Shown here: piece by piece, positions 31,860 through 43,359 of the stretch
Layout of the letters: every line of letters begins with the position of its first letter
How positions within the stretch are numbered: position 1 is the stretch's first letter
From: Halichoerus grypus
Lineage: Eukaryota > Chordata > Mammalia > Carnivora > Phocidae
DNA length: 64,000 nt
Assembly (NCBI RefSeq): GCF_964656455.1
Contig: NC_135718.1
Coordinates: forward strand, 19,294,449-19,358,448
Reading direction: 5' to 3'
Program-made: the position numbers and the translations under genes
Notes under the pieces: model-generated
Seen by the model: the letters and a program-made list of their open reading frames with translations, nothing else
The model's database searches: none
Told to the model about the DNA's origin: nothing

Positions 31860-32250
31860 CTGGCCAGACCCTACAGTGTGGAACTAGAAACAACAGAAGC
31901 AAGTCTCTCAATGCAATTTTACTTAAAACAAACTCACCAGATTTTTAAAGACCCACTAACAGCACAGAACACTACCATGGATTTCCAACAAACAGGATAT
32001 TAAACAGTTGTACATAACTTCAATGCAAAACACAGATTAAGCAGTTCTCCACTAAAGCTCCTGCCCCCCACCCCCACCCCAAACCCCGGGCCTGCCCCAT
32101 GCTAGGAGGGAAGGCTGGTCCCATATGACCAAGGCTCAAGATTGCCAAAAGAAGCTAATATTCTGGATTTCTTCCTCTCTCTGAGTCCTTAGTCTGCTTT
32201 ATTTTTCTTCAACCACTTCTTAGCTGACATTCTATTCTCTGTACATGCCT
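31860..32250. other. No recognisable feature
   Basis: Mixed DNA with a C-rich patch at 32060-32100. No SINE, exon or known repeat recognised. Confidence 0.5.
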
Positions 32251-32254
32251 TTTT

Positions 32255-32390
32255 TGGTCCATGCCTATCTTCTGGAAGCTAAGCTCCATGAGGACAGTTT
32301 TGCCTCTTTTGCTCATCCCTGTCCGCCCTGAAGCAGAGCCTCACCTCTGGGAGACCTCAGCCAACATGCACTGAACCAAGAGGTGCAAGA
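32255..32390 (+). repeat. L2 3' end
   Basis: 'gaagctaagctccatgagga' then 'cagttttgcctcttttgctc' and 'atgcactgaacc' follows the sense L2 3' end (…aagctccatgagggcagggac…). Confidence 0.7.
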
Positions 32391-32429
32391 GTTGGGCTGG
32401 ATGACAGATGTTCTGTATCTTGAGTCTGT

Positions 32430-32600
32430 ATCTTGATTTCTATCTTGATTGTGTCAATGACCCGGTTGTGCTCTGGACTATAGTTTTCAAGATGTCACTC
32501 TTGGGAGGAAGTGGGTAAAGGGTACACAGGACCTCTCTCTATTACTTCATACTACTGCATGTGAATCTACAGTGATTTCAATAAAAAGTTTAATTTTAAA
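32430..32600 (+). repeat. Old L1 3' UTR end
   Basis: 'gactatagttttcaagatgt', 'tcttgggaggaagtgggtaa', 'tgtgaatctacagtgatttc', 'aataaaaagtttaatttt' matches an old L1 3' end, finishing with a polyadenylation-like AATAAA and A-rich tail. Confidence 0.7.
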
Positions 32601-32689
32601 AAGCTTACAAACAAAAAATTTAAGCAAGCAAGCAAACAAATGCCTCAAAGACATTCTACAATATTCCTGTCCAGTAGGCAAGCTTATGA

Positions 32690-32995
32690 AAAATAAGAAA
32701 AGACTGAGAAACTGTCACAGAGTGAGACTAAAGGGGACAGGACAACTGAGTGTCACATGGGATCCCAGAAGAGAAAAAGGACATTAGTGAGAAAACTGGG
32801 GAAATGAGAATATCTATAATTTAGCCAATAGTATTATACCAACGTTAATTTCTTAGTTCTGACAAATGTTCGTATATAAGCTGTTAACATTAAGGGAAGC
32901 TGGGTGAAAACTGTATGAGAATTCTGTACAGTTTCTTTGCAACTTCAATCAACATAGAATTATTCCAAAATAAAAGTTTATTTGTAAAAAATGTA
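32690..32995 (+). repeat. Old L1 3' UTR end (L1M type)
   Basis: 'agactaaaggggacaggaca', 'tgggatcccagaagagaaaa', 'ggacattagtgagaaaactg', 'aatttagccaatagtattat', 'tattccaaaataaaagttta' reproduces the end of L1M-type 3' UTRs. The same order recurs at 39.13-39.39 kb. Confidence 0.8.
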
Positions 32996-33462
32996 GGGTT
33001 GGAAGAGAAATGTCTAATAATGTACCAGGTAGTTAACTAGAACTGCATCTGCTTTACTTTTTAGATAAAAATCATATAAATCTAAGCAATAAAAAAGGTA
33101 AAGTGTTCACTCTTATAAATAATTATGCTGTGGCTTAAATCCATAGTCCCTCATCCGAAATCCTTGGGGCCAGATTTGTTTTGGAATTTGACATCTATTT
33201 GAGTTCAAAGAAGCAGCATGACACATACGTTGTACATTACACCCCTGAGGGGGCCAGGCTGCACCTTATCGTCACACGTGTGCCTGACGGTCACATGGTG
33301 TAGCATAAGTAAAGACTACAAACAGTTGCTCATCCTTCCAGGTAAGATTTTGTTGCCAAATTTTTGCTAAAAACTTTCCATTTTCTGAGCTATTTGGATT
33401 TTAAAATGGTGGCTAGGCGTTTGTGGACTGGATTAATAGGATTCCTAATGAATAAAGCTTTT

Positions 33463-33660
33463 TTTTTTTTTTAAAGATTTTATTTATTTATTTGACAGAG
33501 AGAGACACAGCGAGAGAAGGAACACAGCAGGGGGAGTGGGAGAGGGAGAAGCAGGCCTCCCGCCGAGCAGGGAGCCCGATGCGGGACTCGATCCCAGGAC
33601 TCTGGGATCATGACCTGAGCCGAAGGCAGATGCTTAACGACTGAGCCACCCAGGCGCCCC
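33463..33660 (-). mobile_element. Can-SINE, antisense
   Basis: T tail, AAAGATTTTATTTATTTATTT, GA-rich part, 'gactcgatcccaggactctg', ending 'gagccacccaggcgcccc'. Perfect TSD TGAATAAAGCTTTT at 33449-33462 and 33661-33674. Confidence 0.97.
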
Positions 33661-33714
33661 TGAATAAAGCTTTTGATTTTTACTGTTAGACTCCCAAATT
33701 TCTAAAAACTAGCA

Positions 33715-33912
33715 CCTCAGTTCTCTCCCTTTCTTTCCCTCCCTTCCTCTGCCATCCTCCCTCTCTCTCCCCCCTCCTTCTCTCCCCCATCTCTCCCTCC
33801 CTTTCTCTCTATCCCCCTCCTTCTCTCTCTCTCTCCCTTTCTCCCTCTCCCTCTCTCTTTCTCTCTCCCTCTCCCTTTCTGTCTTTCTCTCTCCCCCCAT
33901 CTCTCTCCATTT
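33715..33912. repeat. Pyrimidine-rich (CT)n-type tract, about 190 bp
   Basis: Nearly all C and T on the plus strand for about 190 bases, mixing CTCTCT, CCCTC and TTTC units. A frame on the other strand reads as an R/E/G-rich repeat and is not a protein. Such purine-pyrimidine asymmetric tracts can form intramolecular triplex (H-DNA). Confidence 0.97.
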
Positions 33913-34114
33913 AGGAGTAACCCTCAAGAACCAGAGACAACAAGCAGGGACTTCTAGAATACTGATAACATTTTATTTCTTAATCCAGGACTCTTCAGAA
34001 GGGTAAAAATTCAATGAGCTCTGCCCATACAATTTGGCCATTTTTCTGTATCTATGTTAATGTTGATGGAACATTTTTTTTTTCAAAAGCAGCCATCACA
34101 CAATTAGATTTAAG

Positions 34115-34275
34115 TCACAAAATGTTAGCACTGCAAGATATCTCTCCCTCGAGAGATGCAGTCTCATTCCTTGTACAGCACAGCTCCAGAGTGGTGCAGC
34201 GATCTGCCCAAGGTCACACAGCAATGTGGGGGCAGAGCTGATTTCCAGCTCAACTTCTAGTACAGGGTTCTTTCT
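34115..34275 (-). repeat. Probable MIR element
   Basis: Contains 'aggtcacacagcaatgtggg' and 'ggcagagctgatttccagct', the antisense MIR order (…aaggtcacacagctagtaag…ggcagagctgggatt…). The upstream part is diverged. Confidence 0.6.
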
Positions 34276-34279
34276 GTTA

Positions 34280-35030
34280 TGCAAAAACATGAGACTTCTG
34301 TCTCAAACATCTGTTCTACAATATGTGTTATTAATTAACTGGGGAAACTTGTTATACCATCACATTGGAGTTAATACCACAACATCTTTTGTTCATTTAG
34401 ATTTATTTTTTCCCATGAAATGACTGAACTGATGTCTGGATCAGATGTCTCCCTTTAATTTGGTGTAACTATGCTCCTGTCTAATAATGCGTAAAACCAT
34501 CAACGACCATAAATACGATTTAAGTGTTTTGTCATATCATCCAACTTAATCATTGAGCTATAAATATATCATGGATGATTTAAATCGCACTGATTGGGCT
34601 CATCACTGAAAAAGTGTGAACCTTCTGGATAGCTATGACATTTTTGAGGTTGGAAAAGGAAATATGATTTGAGTGACTTTAATTTATGTATTTTTAATAT
34701 CTTACTACTTTCAGTACGCTATGACTCACTCAGCTTTTCCTTTTGTTAAATTCAGTCTTGCTTTATGCTAGTTGACAGTCTTGCTGTATGCAGCTGAGCC
34801 AGGGCAGTACTAGAAAAGCAATGAGCTTATACTTGGGATACACATAATGCTTTCTTCCACTGGAAAAATAAATGATCTAGAAAAATGCATACAAGCAGAA
34901 AATTCCAAATGTCAGGCATCTGTAAAAACCTAGTTCTCTCACAGATCAAACTGGAATTTCCATAAAAGAAAACCAGTCAAATCAGAGGCTCGTAGCTGGG
35001 CTTCAGACTGTGAATCCCTGACATTCTATG
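34280..35030. other. No recognisable feature
   Basis: AT-rich single-copy-looking DNA with no recognised repeat or exon. Confidence 0.5.
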
Positions 35031-35035
35031 CTAAA

Positions 35036-35098
35036 TTTGTGTGTGTGTGTGTGTGTGTGTATGTGTGTGTGTGGGTGGGTGGGTGGGCGCGTGTGTAG
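35036..35098. repeat. (GT)n microsatellite with GTGG variant
   Basis: About 20 GT units with one AT interruption, followed by four GGGT-type units and GCGCGTGTGT. The alternating purine-pyrimidine part has Z-DNA potential. Confidence 0.97.
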
Positions 35099-35132
35099 GA
35101 GACCCATACTTCAATCAGAATCTCAAAGGAAG

Positions 35133-35331
35133 GGGTACCTGGGTGGCTCAGTCATTAGGCAACTGCCTTTGGCTCGGGTCATGGTCCCAGGGTCCTGGGA
35201 TCAAGCCCCACATCGGGCTCCCTGCTCGGCGGGAAGCCTGCTTCTCCCTCTCCTTCTGCCCCTGCTTGTGTTCCCTCTCTCGCTGTGTCTCTCTGCCAAA
35301 TAAATGAATAAAATCTTAAAAAAAAAAAAAA
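35133..35331 (+). mobile_element. Can-SINE, full length
   Basis: 'gggtacctgggtggctcagt', '…gggtcctgggatcaagcccc', TC-rich middle, AATAAATGAATAAAATC and A tail. Perfect TSD AGAATCTCAAAGGAAG at 35117-35132 and 35332-35347. Confidence 0.97.
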
Positions 35332-35479
35332 AGAATCTCAAAGGAAGCCATGACCTTCAATAAAGGAGAGGTGAGGGAAATAACCACTAGCTATTATAAA
35401 TAAATAGAGGGAAGTAAGGTCTGGATGTGAGACCCCCCCCAGTTTCTATTACAGGTTTTACAAAATATCTAAAGAGCCC

Positions 35480-35640
35480 TGACAACATAGTATAACACTG
35501 TAACGTGGACCCTCATAACAGTCCTGTGAGGCAGGCAGGTGGATCTGACTCCATTTTGCAGATAAACAAAGTAAAGAACTTGTCAAGGCTCCATGGCTAA
35601 TAAATGTGGACACACGACGCTGGGAATTCAGACTGCATTT
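35480..35640 (-). repeat. MIR element
   Basis: 'ctcataacagtcctgtgagg', 'cattttgcagataaacaaag', 'aacttgtcaaggctccatgg', 'ctaataaatgtgg' then 'gctgggaattcagactgc' is the antisense MIR order. Confidence 0.75.
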
Positions 35641-35649
35641 AAAACGGTT

Positions 35650-36545
35650 CCCACCAGAACTACGTGGCCATTTCTGTTAAGTACAGCTGAGCACTGAAGA
35701 CCTCGTCATCACAATAGCCTGCACCTCTATGTTTTTAAAACAAACTCTCACATTATGTATCATATAGAGAAATGCAAATTTTTGGTGCAAGAGTTGTAAT
35801 TTATGTTTTATGCAGCATGCAAAGAAATAAATAGCCCTGCCTTTCTCATTACCTCTATCCTACCTCCATATTTTCCCCACCCAAGGCCACCTCAAACTCT
35901 ACCTTTATTTTCCATTTTCCTTCCAGCCATTCCCTTCCGGGCACTAAACTCACCAATGGTAGAAATGTCTCTCCCTCTATGCCTGCCAAACCTGAAGTTG
36001 GCATCTCTGCGTGCCCACCCTCCCAGAGGTCCCTCCTCTTCACCTCTCACTATGGACTACTAGGAACTTACTAACTAAAATAGCAAAGAAAAATACATTC
36101 CACACCCCTTCCTATCTAGGTGTTTAAATGCCACAGTTATCTTTCAGCTACCCTATGACCGTTCTGAACACAGACAGAGCTGTCATCAGAGGACAGAAAA
36201 CAAGAAAGTCCCTGCGAGTCTGACCTGACAGAAGACAGGTTTGTCACCAGTCTCCAAGTCGAAAATAGATCACCCACCTCTCTGAAGGGCAGTACATAAG
36301 TTTCCACTCTTATCTCAGAGGCCTCCGGCAGTTACATGAAATGCATGGAGCAGTTGATGGAATGAAATGTACAATCAGCAACAGGCTTTCGAAATAACTT
36401 CTTTTTGACAGGCCCGCCAAGGACAGGATGGCAATGAATCCATAAGGTCACGTGTGAAAGGGCTGAGCTTCCAGGAAAGGCCCACACGATGTCTTTCCCA
36501 AGCCAACAGCTGATCCAATCACCTCCTTTTACCAATGACCATACA
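35650..36545. other. No recognisable feature
   Basis: Single-copy-looking DNA. Overlapping frames on both strands near 35.8-36.1 kb lack domains and reflect a C-rich plus strand. Confidence 0.5.
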
Positions 36546-36548
36546 TTT

Positions 36549-36764
36549 TATTTTTTTAAGATTTTATTTATTTATTTATTTTAGAGAGAGAAAGAGGGAA
36601 CACACCCGTGCAGGTGGGGGGAGGGACAGAGGGAGAGAGAATCTCAAGCAGACTCCCTGTTGAGCAGAGAGCTGGGGGCTTGATCCCATAACCCCTGAGA
36701 TCATGACCTGAGCCAAAACCAAGAGTCAGACGCTCAACCAATTGCACCACCCAGGCACCCTGAC
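36549..36764 (-). mobile_element. Can-SINE, antisense
   Basis: T/A tail, AAGATTTTATTTATTTATTT, GA-rich part, 'gcttgatcccataacccctg', ending 'gcaccacccaggcaccctga'. TSD AATGACCATACATTT at 36534-36548 and 36766-36780. Confidence 0.95.
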
Positions 36765-36769
36765 AAATG

Positions 36770-38295
36770 ACCATACATTTCACAAATGAAGTCACCGCTT
36801 CATTTCAGGCTCCGAGAGGCAGATCTGGGAAGCTGTGCTAGAGCTTTTGTTAATCTACTCACTTCTCAAGACGCTGGGGGATCTACCACAGTCATGAGAT
36901 ATACCACCAGCAGCTCTCTTGTCTCCTTCACGTTACTTTTTGCGAGTGATTGTTTTGGTGGCCCTGAGCATCAAGAGCTCTACATCTGACTCAAACAACT
37001 TAATTAGGCTGCTTCACAGACAGTGAAATAAACACATAGTGAAAAAGTCTATGATTCCTTTTTGTGAATTACACAAAATTATTAATACCTCGGCTTTTCA
37101 CCCAATTCTACAATTGGGCAAGATGAACAAATTATGTAGACATAGCATGCCAAAGTTTTGGATGCATCTTCTCCGTTACTAGCTGGAACCTGTCTGAACT
37201 TCCACAGGACTCCGTAGCACACACACTTCTACCCTAACGAAGGGAGAAATTACGCTGTGGGTAATGAGGTTCCGCTTTAGTGAATTCTCTACCAGGACAA
37301 GATCAGAAGTTCCCATTTTCTTTTCTTTTTTTTTTTTTTTCTTTTTGACTCTAACAATGTCTTGGGCAAATGACAATTCTTTTCTTTTTGTTTTTCCTTA
37401 ATTGACACTGTAGGAGAAATCTTTCTATGGATTTTTTTAAAAGCTGAGTGAGTTTACTCACCCTTTCTCCAAAAATTAAGTAGTTAAAAAATCTTTTGAA
37501 GTAAGGAATACAACCCTGTTCTTAGTCACAGAACGTGCCTTGATTTTTCTCTCTTCCTTCTATCATCACTGACCAAAGAGCCCTAAATAAAGAACATTTT
37601 CTAAAAGCATCTACAGGGCTAACAAAAATGGAAGAGCCATACTCACTGACTGTCCACCTAATCTCCCATAGAGTTACTAAAGGAGTAATTTTAATTATAA
37701 GGAATAATAGAAATTTCTCCTACTTGAGAAAGCTGACTCAGCATATTCCTTGTGCGCTTAAGAGAAGATCAGATGCCTTATATTTTGGAAATCTGTTTCG
37801 TTTTCTAATTGAGCCATTTAAACTAACATTTTACTTTAATCTAGGAATGGGCACACAAAAGCAGTGAAACTCTATTTACTTTAAACCCTGCACCTAAGCA
37901 AGGTTTTTCACCTTTGAATAAAGCTTCCTAACAAGTAGAATAAAAAGAAAGCTCTTAAAGAGCAAAAGGGAAAGGAGAACTCATAACTTGGACTACACTC
38001 ACAATTTAAACCTGACCTAGAATGTACCAGAAAATACTACAAACTCCTCTTCCACCTGAAAGATTAATGAAAATGAATTACCAGCTCCCAACTGGCTCCT
38101 GTTACCCTAAGGCTGACCTCCCACTGCGACTCCCCAGCTGTATGGTAGATTGGGAGTGTAAACTTGGCCAGTGCTTTGGCTGAAAAATAAAACTGCCTTC
38201 TGCCATTAACAAGTTAATGAAATGCAGACCTACTGGGTCTGAGGCTACTGGACGCCCACAGAGTTGTAATTAGAATAAAGCTAACTATGAAATCA
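36770..38295. other. Repeat-poor stretch
   Basis: No SINE or MIR recognised for 1.5 kb. One T-rich run at 37320-37345. AT-rich with stops in all frames, and no exon supported. Confidence 0.5.
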
Positions 38296-38299
38296 AGAG

Positions 38300-39395
38300 G
38301 GTGGCCAAGAAGTCCAAAAGAGATGACATTTGGCAGCCACTTCAAAAATTGTGATCGTCATAATAAAAAACCAAAAGAAATAACCATGAGTCCACACTGA
38401 TATAAATAATTGATGAACACATTCATAGGGGAGAAAGAAGAGCTCTTCCTTACGGAATAATTCCAATTAATAAATGTAGAAGAAATGAGTAGAACAGAAA
38501 TTCACCATTGGAACACTATAGTCATAACTATTGCATGTAAGCTCCACCAATGGGTGCTAAAATTAGCAAGTGAGAGTTTGAGAGAAAACAGGGTATTTGC
38601 ATCATCTTACAGGATCTCCCTTGACATATTCTTGATTACACAGGAAGGGAAAAAGCACCTTCTAACTTTACAGTTACCACCACCTCAACCAAGTGATTAA
38701 GTCGTGTACATCCTCTCTGTGGGATTCTTATTTAAAAATGCAAAACCTCATGATGAGAACACCTAATCATGAGAACACGAGACAAACTCAAATCCAGGGT
38801 CTTTTTCCAACAAGGGTTGGCAAACTGCCGCCAAATCTGGATCTCTGCTTATTTTCAAAAATGAAGTTATACAGGGGCACTGCGCGCTCATTCATGTATG
38901 TATCATCTCGGGCGGCTCTTGTGCTAGACAGCAAAGCTGGGGGGCTACACCAGAGACCATGTGGCCGGCAAAGCTGAAGATATTTACTACCTGGCCCTTG
39001 ACTGGAAAAGCTAGCTGATCCTTGTTTACAAAACTGACTGGCCCGGGCTCTTCCAAAAGTGTCGAGGTCATGAAAGACAAAGGGAGACAGGAATTGTCAC
39101 ACACTGGAGGAGAGGATGGACACACAACACTTAGATCCCAGGTGGGATCCTGGACTGCATCCTGGGACAGAAAAGAGCATTAGTGGGAAATTGCTAAATT
39201 CTGGGGGCGGGGGCCGCGGAACATCTGTAATTTGGTTACTAGTATTGTACTAATATTCCTTTCTTGGTTTTGATAAAGGTACCGTGGTTATGTAAGATGT
39301 TAACAGAAGGGTGAAAAGTATACAGGAACTCTGCTATTTTTGCGAATTTTCTGTAAGCCAATTTATTTCAAAATAAAAAGTTAAAAAAAGCATCG
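38300..39395 (+). mobile_element. Old L1 3' region carrying a hAT element
   Basis: 'tggcagccacttcaaaaatt', 'gagaaatgag'-like middle text, 'tgatgagaacacctaatcat' (up to about 38800) and, after an insertion, 'gtgggatcctggactgcatc', 'agcattagtgggaaattgct', 'gataaaggtaccgtggttat', 'caaaataaaaagtta' reproduce an old L1ME/L1MC-like 3' end in order. An unrelated DNA transposon sits between about 38810 and 39030. Confidence 0.75.
38808..39035. mobile_element. hAT-Charlie-type MER element
   Basis: 'ggttggcaaactgccgccaa', 'attcatgtatgtatcatctc', 'agagaccatgtggccggcaa', 'gatatttactacctggccct' matches a well-known short non-autonomous mammalian DNA transposon (…tcggcaaactacggcc…ttactatctggccctttaca…). 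It is about 220 bp and diverged. The exact MER name is not certain from memory. It lies inside an older L1. Confidence 0.8.
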
Positions 39396-39399
39396 TGAT

Positions 39400-41385
39400 G
39401 ACCTCCCAAGCCTGACTCTGAGGCTGATGGAGCCAACATCGCCTTCCAAGGTTTGTCTTTATCTCCCTTAAAGGTTAACTGTGAAAATAATTTCAACATC
39501 ACTGACACTTCATGCAGGTGACCTGAAGGCAGACAGGATTAGCGGAGAGCATTCCTTGTTTTAACCAGCACTGTCTTTAAAAATACAGTATAGCTTGGGG
39601 ATCCCCACCCTTAAATATGAAGCACTCAATAAAAGGATGAACGGGACATCTGAATCTCTCCCTGTGGCCTCTCGAAGCTGAACTCAAAGGTAAGAAATAG
39701 GTGGACGAAGAGTTCCTTGCAGGTGTCAGCGGGGGAAGGGAAGGTCCAGTGCAGACAGTGAAGGGAGATCGTGTGTTTGCTGCGTTCCCTGTGTTCCCGG
39801 GGTGTGAGGCCAGTTCTGTCACCAGCTCCTCGAGCGGCCCTGAGTGAAATGCCTTCTGCAGAGGCATCCCTTCTGCAGTCACTCCAGGACTATCCCTACA
39901 TGGTCAGTGAGGAACTGAGAGTAGGTACCCCGCTTCCCTCCCATCGAGCAACTGCCCTCGGACAGACACATGGCACACGGAGTCAAGATTGATCATGACT
40001 TTTAACAAATCACATCTACAATTATGCCAGAACTCAGAGAGAGAATCAGAGACACAGACTGCAAGAAAGACATGGAAAGCAAAGCAAAGGGGAACAGCGG
40101 GGAAAAGTACACAGGAGAAAAAGATGGGGGTGCAGCTCTACCTTGCATGTAACCACCGGGCAAACTGACCCTCCAGGACCCCCATCTCCTCCTGACCTTA
40201 CTGATTGGCCCCAGTCTAAGTGGACCACACTGGGGCAAAGGTGAATGGCCCCCCCAAGCTGAGCCATGGATGGTCGGTCGGGCCTCCCCCAAGTGCCCAC
40301 GGCTCCCGACCCTAGGTGACTTGTCGCTGTGACAGCCACCGTGGGATGGAGCACTGGGGGCCAGGCTGGTTAACCGTGTGTGTCAGTCCTGCCACTGGCC
40401 AGACACCCTTGGCAGATGCTGGCTCACAGCTGAACACACAACCCAGAGCGGCCAAGGCCATCTATCATGCCCCGCACGTAGTAAAAGGGATGGAGGCTCC
40501 TACCCCCCTTTTAGCTGACAGCGCTCCTCCTCCCCGCTTCAAGAGCAATGAACCCCTGAGGTGCAGAAAAGCTGGGCAGTGGCCGGTGCCATCTGGAGAA
40601 GGAAGAGGAGGCATTTTATGAATGGGCCATTTGGACAGGAAAACAGCCCTCTGGACTTCCCCGGCTGGTGCCATCCCTCCTCCCCCGAGAAATTCTAGGC
40701 CCATCTGCTCGGAAGGAGGCAACACACCCAAGGACAAACCCACCACCCACTCCCCAGCTTCCACCCCCACCAAGAACATTCCAGCGGTTTGGCCAAACAA
40801 ACTAATTTCTCTCCCCCAGGACAGCCTGCGTGACAACAGGTGCCCAGCTCTCACACACCACTCACAGTTTCTGGATTTTATTGTGTTTAATTAGTTTATA
40901 TCATTGTTTTTAAGAATGGTGCTGTCCCATTGTGCCCTTCTCTGGCAATTTCAAACAAGGCAGCTGAAGGGGGGCAGGGTCAGTCTGGAGATGAAATTGA
41001 GATGGAGGTGCCCTCCGGCTGCCTCTGGCATGAGATGGCATGAGCTGTGAATGACAGTCACCAAATGAACCATCTGCAGGCTGGGCCTGTCTGCCTGGAT
41101 GGGCGATGTGTCTGCATGTGCCTCAGTCCGTCAGGGCTGCAGGAAGACGGACCTGCCTTCCAGCCTCCACCAAACCCGCCCTAAGAAAACAGCCAAACTG
41201 CAGACAGGGAGACCTCCAGCCTTCTGCTTCCACCTGCCAGTCCTACCACCTCACCCCACCCTAGTTACAGCTGACTTTCTAAGTGACCTGCTGAAGCAGG
41301 CACCACAGGCAGGATTCCGAGACAGAGGGGCTTATGTGACATGCCCAACTGAAAGACCACAAGAACAGAAGCCATAATAATGATT
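39400..41385. other. GC-moderate stretch without supported exon
   Basis: Several overlapping frames (39.6-39.9, 40.0-40.9, 41.1-41.4 kb) have no domain and lie on both strands. No SINE or L1 recognised. A gene fragment cannot be excluded, but nothing specific supports one. Confidence 0.45.
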
Positions 41386-41394
41386 AATAAGGAA

Positions 41395-41635
41395 AATGAA
41401 GTGACCGTGAACATTTATTGGGCACTTACTACGTGCCAGGCACTGTGCCAACCACTTTATACACCCTTCATCCTTGCTCAAACTCTGGAAGAGTATGGAT
41501 GAGAAACGGAGTTTCCATTTTATAGATGCAAAAACTGAGGCTCAAGAAGGACAAGTTTCCTGCCCAAGTGCACATGGCTACTTAGTGGAATGTTCTTGAT
41601 TTAAACCCAGAACCTGCATGCTGACCCACTATGGA
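41395..41635 (-). repeat. MIR element
   Basis: 'attgggcacttactacgtgc', 'caggcactgtgccaaccact', 'ccattttatagatgcaaaaa', 'ctgaggctcaagaaggacaa', 'aacccagaacc' is a clean antisense MIR order with a small extra segment in the middle. Confidence 0.88.
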
Positions 41636-41639
41636 GCCT

Positions 41640-42500
41640 CCTTGTCTCTGAGCAAGGATCGCAGTGGAATATGAACTCACCTGCACTCTGGGTCTGAATA
41701 AGTGTAAAGCAGATCATTCCAAGAGTACATTCCAGGCATCTGTGGTCTTGCAGAGCCTGGAACTTTCAGATTCCCAATCTAGTGCTCCTACAGCATTGCA
41801 CCATAAAAATGTCATGTCTTGATTAAGTATAAAGTGATTCTACTGGAACATTTTTCTACTGCCCATGTCTTAAAAAATAAAACTTGATCCTAAAAAAAAA
41901 AACTCCTTAAGGTCATCAAGCTCAACCCTTCCTATGCCACCTCTCCTAGTCTCGGGGAAGCCAAGCTCACCGACTGAAGGAGCTAGCAGCAGAACCCAGA
42001 TCACTCTGGCCTTGCACGCCCAAGAATGCTTTCCAGAATCGAACCACATCTTTTCAGAAATGAACAATAATGGAGAAGTCACTCAATCAGACATTTTCCA
42101 TGATGGCCCTGACTCAGGGGGTCTGTTCCCCAGTGACACTGCCGTGGGTATGAGCCTGCTTTAACTAAAGCAAACCAGATTACGAGAAGATTTCACTGCT
42201 CATGGTCTTAGCATGGCCATGGACTCAAACATGTCCTGAAACAGAATTCTTTTTAGGGACACCCTCAAGGCCAATTAATGGCAACATGATGTATTTAAAT
42301 GCCTTGACACCTACACATTGCTTTGTATAATCATTTTTAATCTTTGCTCTTTGTTTAGGTTTCCATAGGAATCTGTTTTGTATGAATAAACTTTTCAGTA
42401 TTCCCACAGTTCCATTTCCCTACCTTGGTTTGGAAGAAATCCTTTCTTTCCTTCATATTATTTATCTCAATTTATGCTTTCATAATAGTTATCTGTATGT
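41640..42500. other. No recognisable feature
   Basis: AT-moderate single-copy-looking DNA. A short A-run near 41890. No exon or recognised retroelement. Confidence 0.5.
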
Positions 42501-42504
42501 TTTT

Positions 42505-42645
42505 GGTTTATGTCTGTTTTCTTCACTAGACTATAGGCTCCACCCATAAAGATCACGCCTGTTCTGTTCACCACTCAGTAGCTATGACAGCGACTAGCAC
42601 ATGGTAGGTGGTCAATAAATACATCTCTTAGTTCAACGAACTAGG
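42505..42645 (+). repeat. L2 3' end
   Basis: 'ctagactataggctccaccc', 'acgcctgttctgttcaccac', 'cgactagcacatggtaggtg', 'gtcaataaatacatctctta' is the sense L2 3' end order. Confidence 0.85.
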
Positions 42646-42868
42646 AATAAAGTGTCCGATAGGTTAGGCTGGGAAGCAGTGAGCTCTGGAGGATCTGAAC
42701 CCCCTTTACACCTCAGGCAAAACAATTTGGAAAGGCATTACTTTACCAGCCAGACTGACCTCATTACCTTTGGACAGACATCCATCACATGAAGATCAGC
42801 AACATAAAACAGAGGCCCAACTATTTAAGAGCCCCTGTTCTAAAAATCACCTATTAGAAAATTTATAA

Positions 42869-42965
42869 GGGGCACCAGAAGAGCATGCAACTCTTGATCT
42901 CGGGTCGTGAGTTCCAGCCCCACGTTGAGTATAGAAATTACTTTAAAATAAATAAATAAACTTCT
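42869..42965 (+). mobile_element. Short Can-SINE with internal deletion in the head
   Basis: Begins 'ggggcaccagaagagcatgc', skipping the usual 'tgggtggctcagtcggta' part, then 'aactcttgatctcgggtcgt', 'gagttccagccccacgttga', 'aataaataaac' tail. Old copy with no clear TSD. Confidence 0.85.
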
Positions 42966-43169
42966 AAAAAAAAGAGAGAGAAGGAGAAAGGAAGAAAATC
43001 TACAAAATAAACAATAGGCAATACTCCAGCTTTTCCAAAATATCACTTTTCCAAAATATCCAAAATAGGTCTGCAAGTAGCAATCTGATTCTAGCCTTAT
43101 TTGAAAACTTAAAAATTCTACAGCAACTCTGGAATTTTGATAAAATTTTCACATTTTCAGACATACTAC

Positions 43170-43348
43170 TTTTTTTTTTAAGAGAAGGAGGTGGGGAGGG
43201 GCAGAGGGAGAGAGAGAGAGACAATCTTAAGCAGGCCTCTGGACCCAGCACAGAGCCCAACACGGGGCTCGATCTCATGACCCTGAGATCATGACCTGAG
43301 CCAAAATCAAGAGTCAGACTCTTAACTGACTGAGCCACCCAGGCGCCT
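43170..43348 (-). mobile_element. Can-SINE, antisense
   Basis: T tail, 'aagagaaggaggtggggagg' (the usual AATAAA/TTTATT part is shortened), 'gggctcgatctcatgaccct', ending 'ctgagccacccaggcgcc'. GACATACTAC (43160-43169) and GACACACTAC (43349-43358) form the probable TSD. Confidence 0.9.
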
Positions 43349-43359
43349 GACACACTACA

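Noticed and set aside
33709..33927. Arg/Glu-rich repeat frame
   Set aside because: Antisense translation of the pyrimidine tract.
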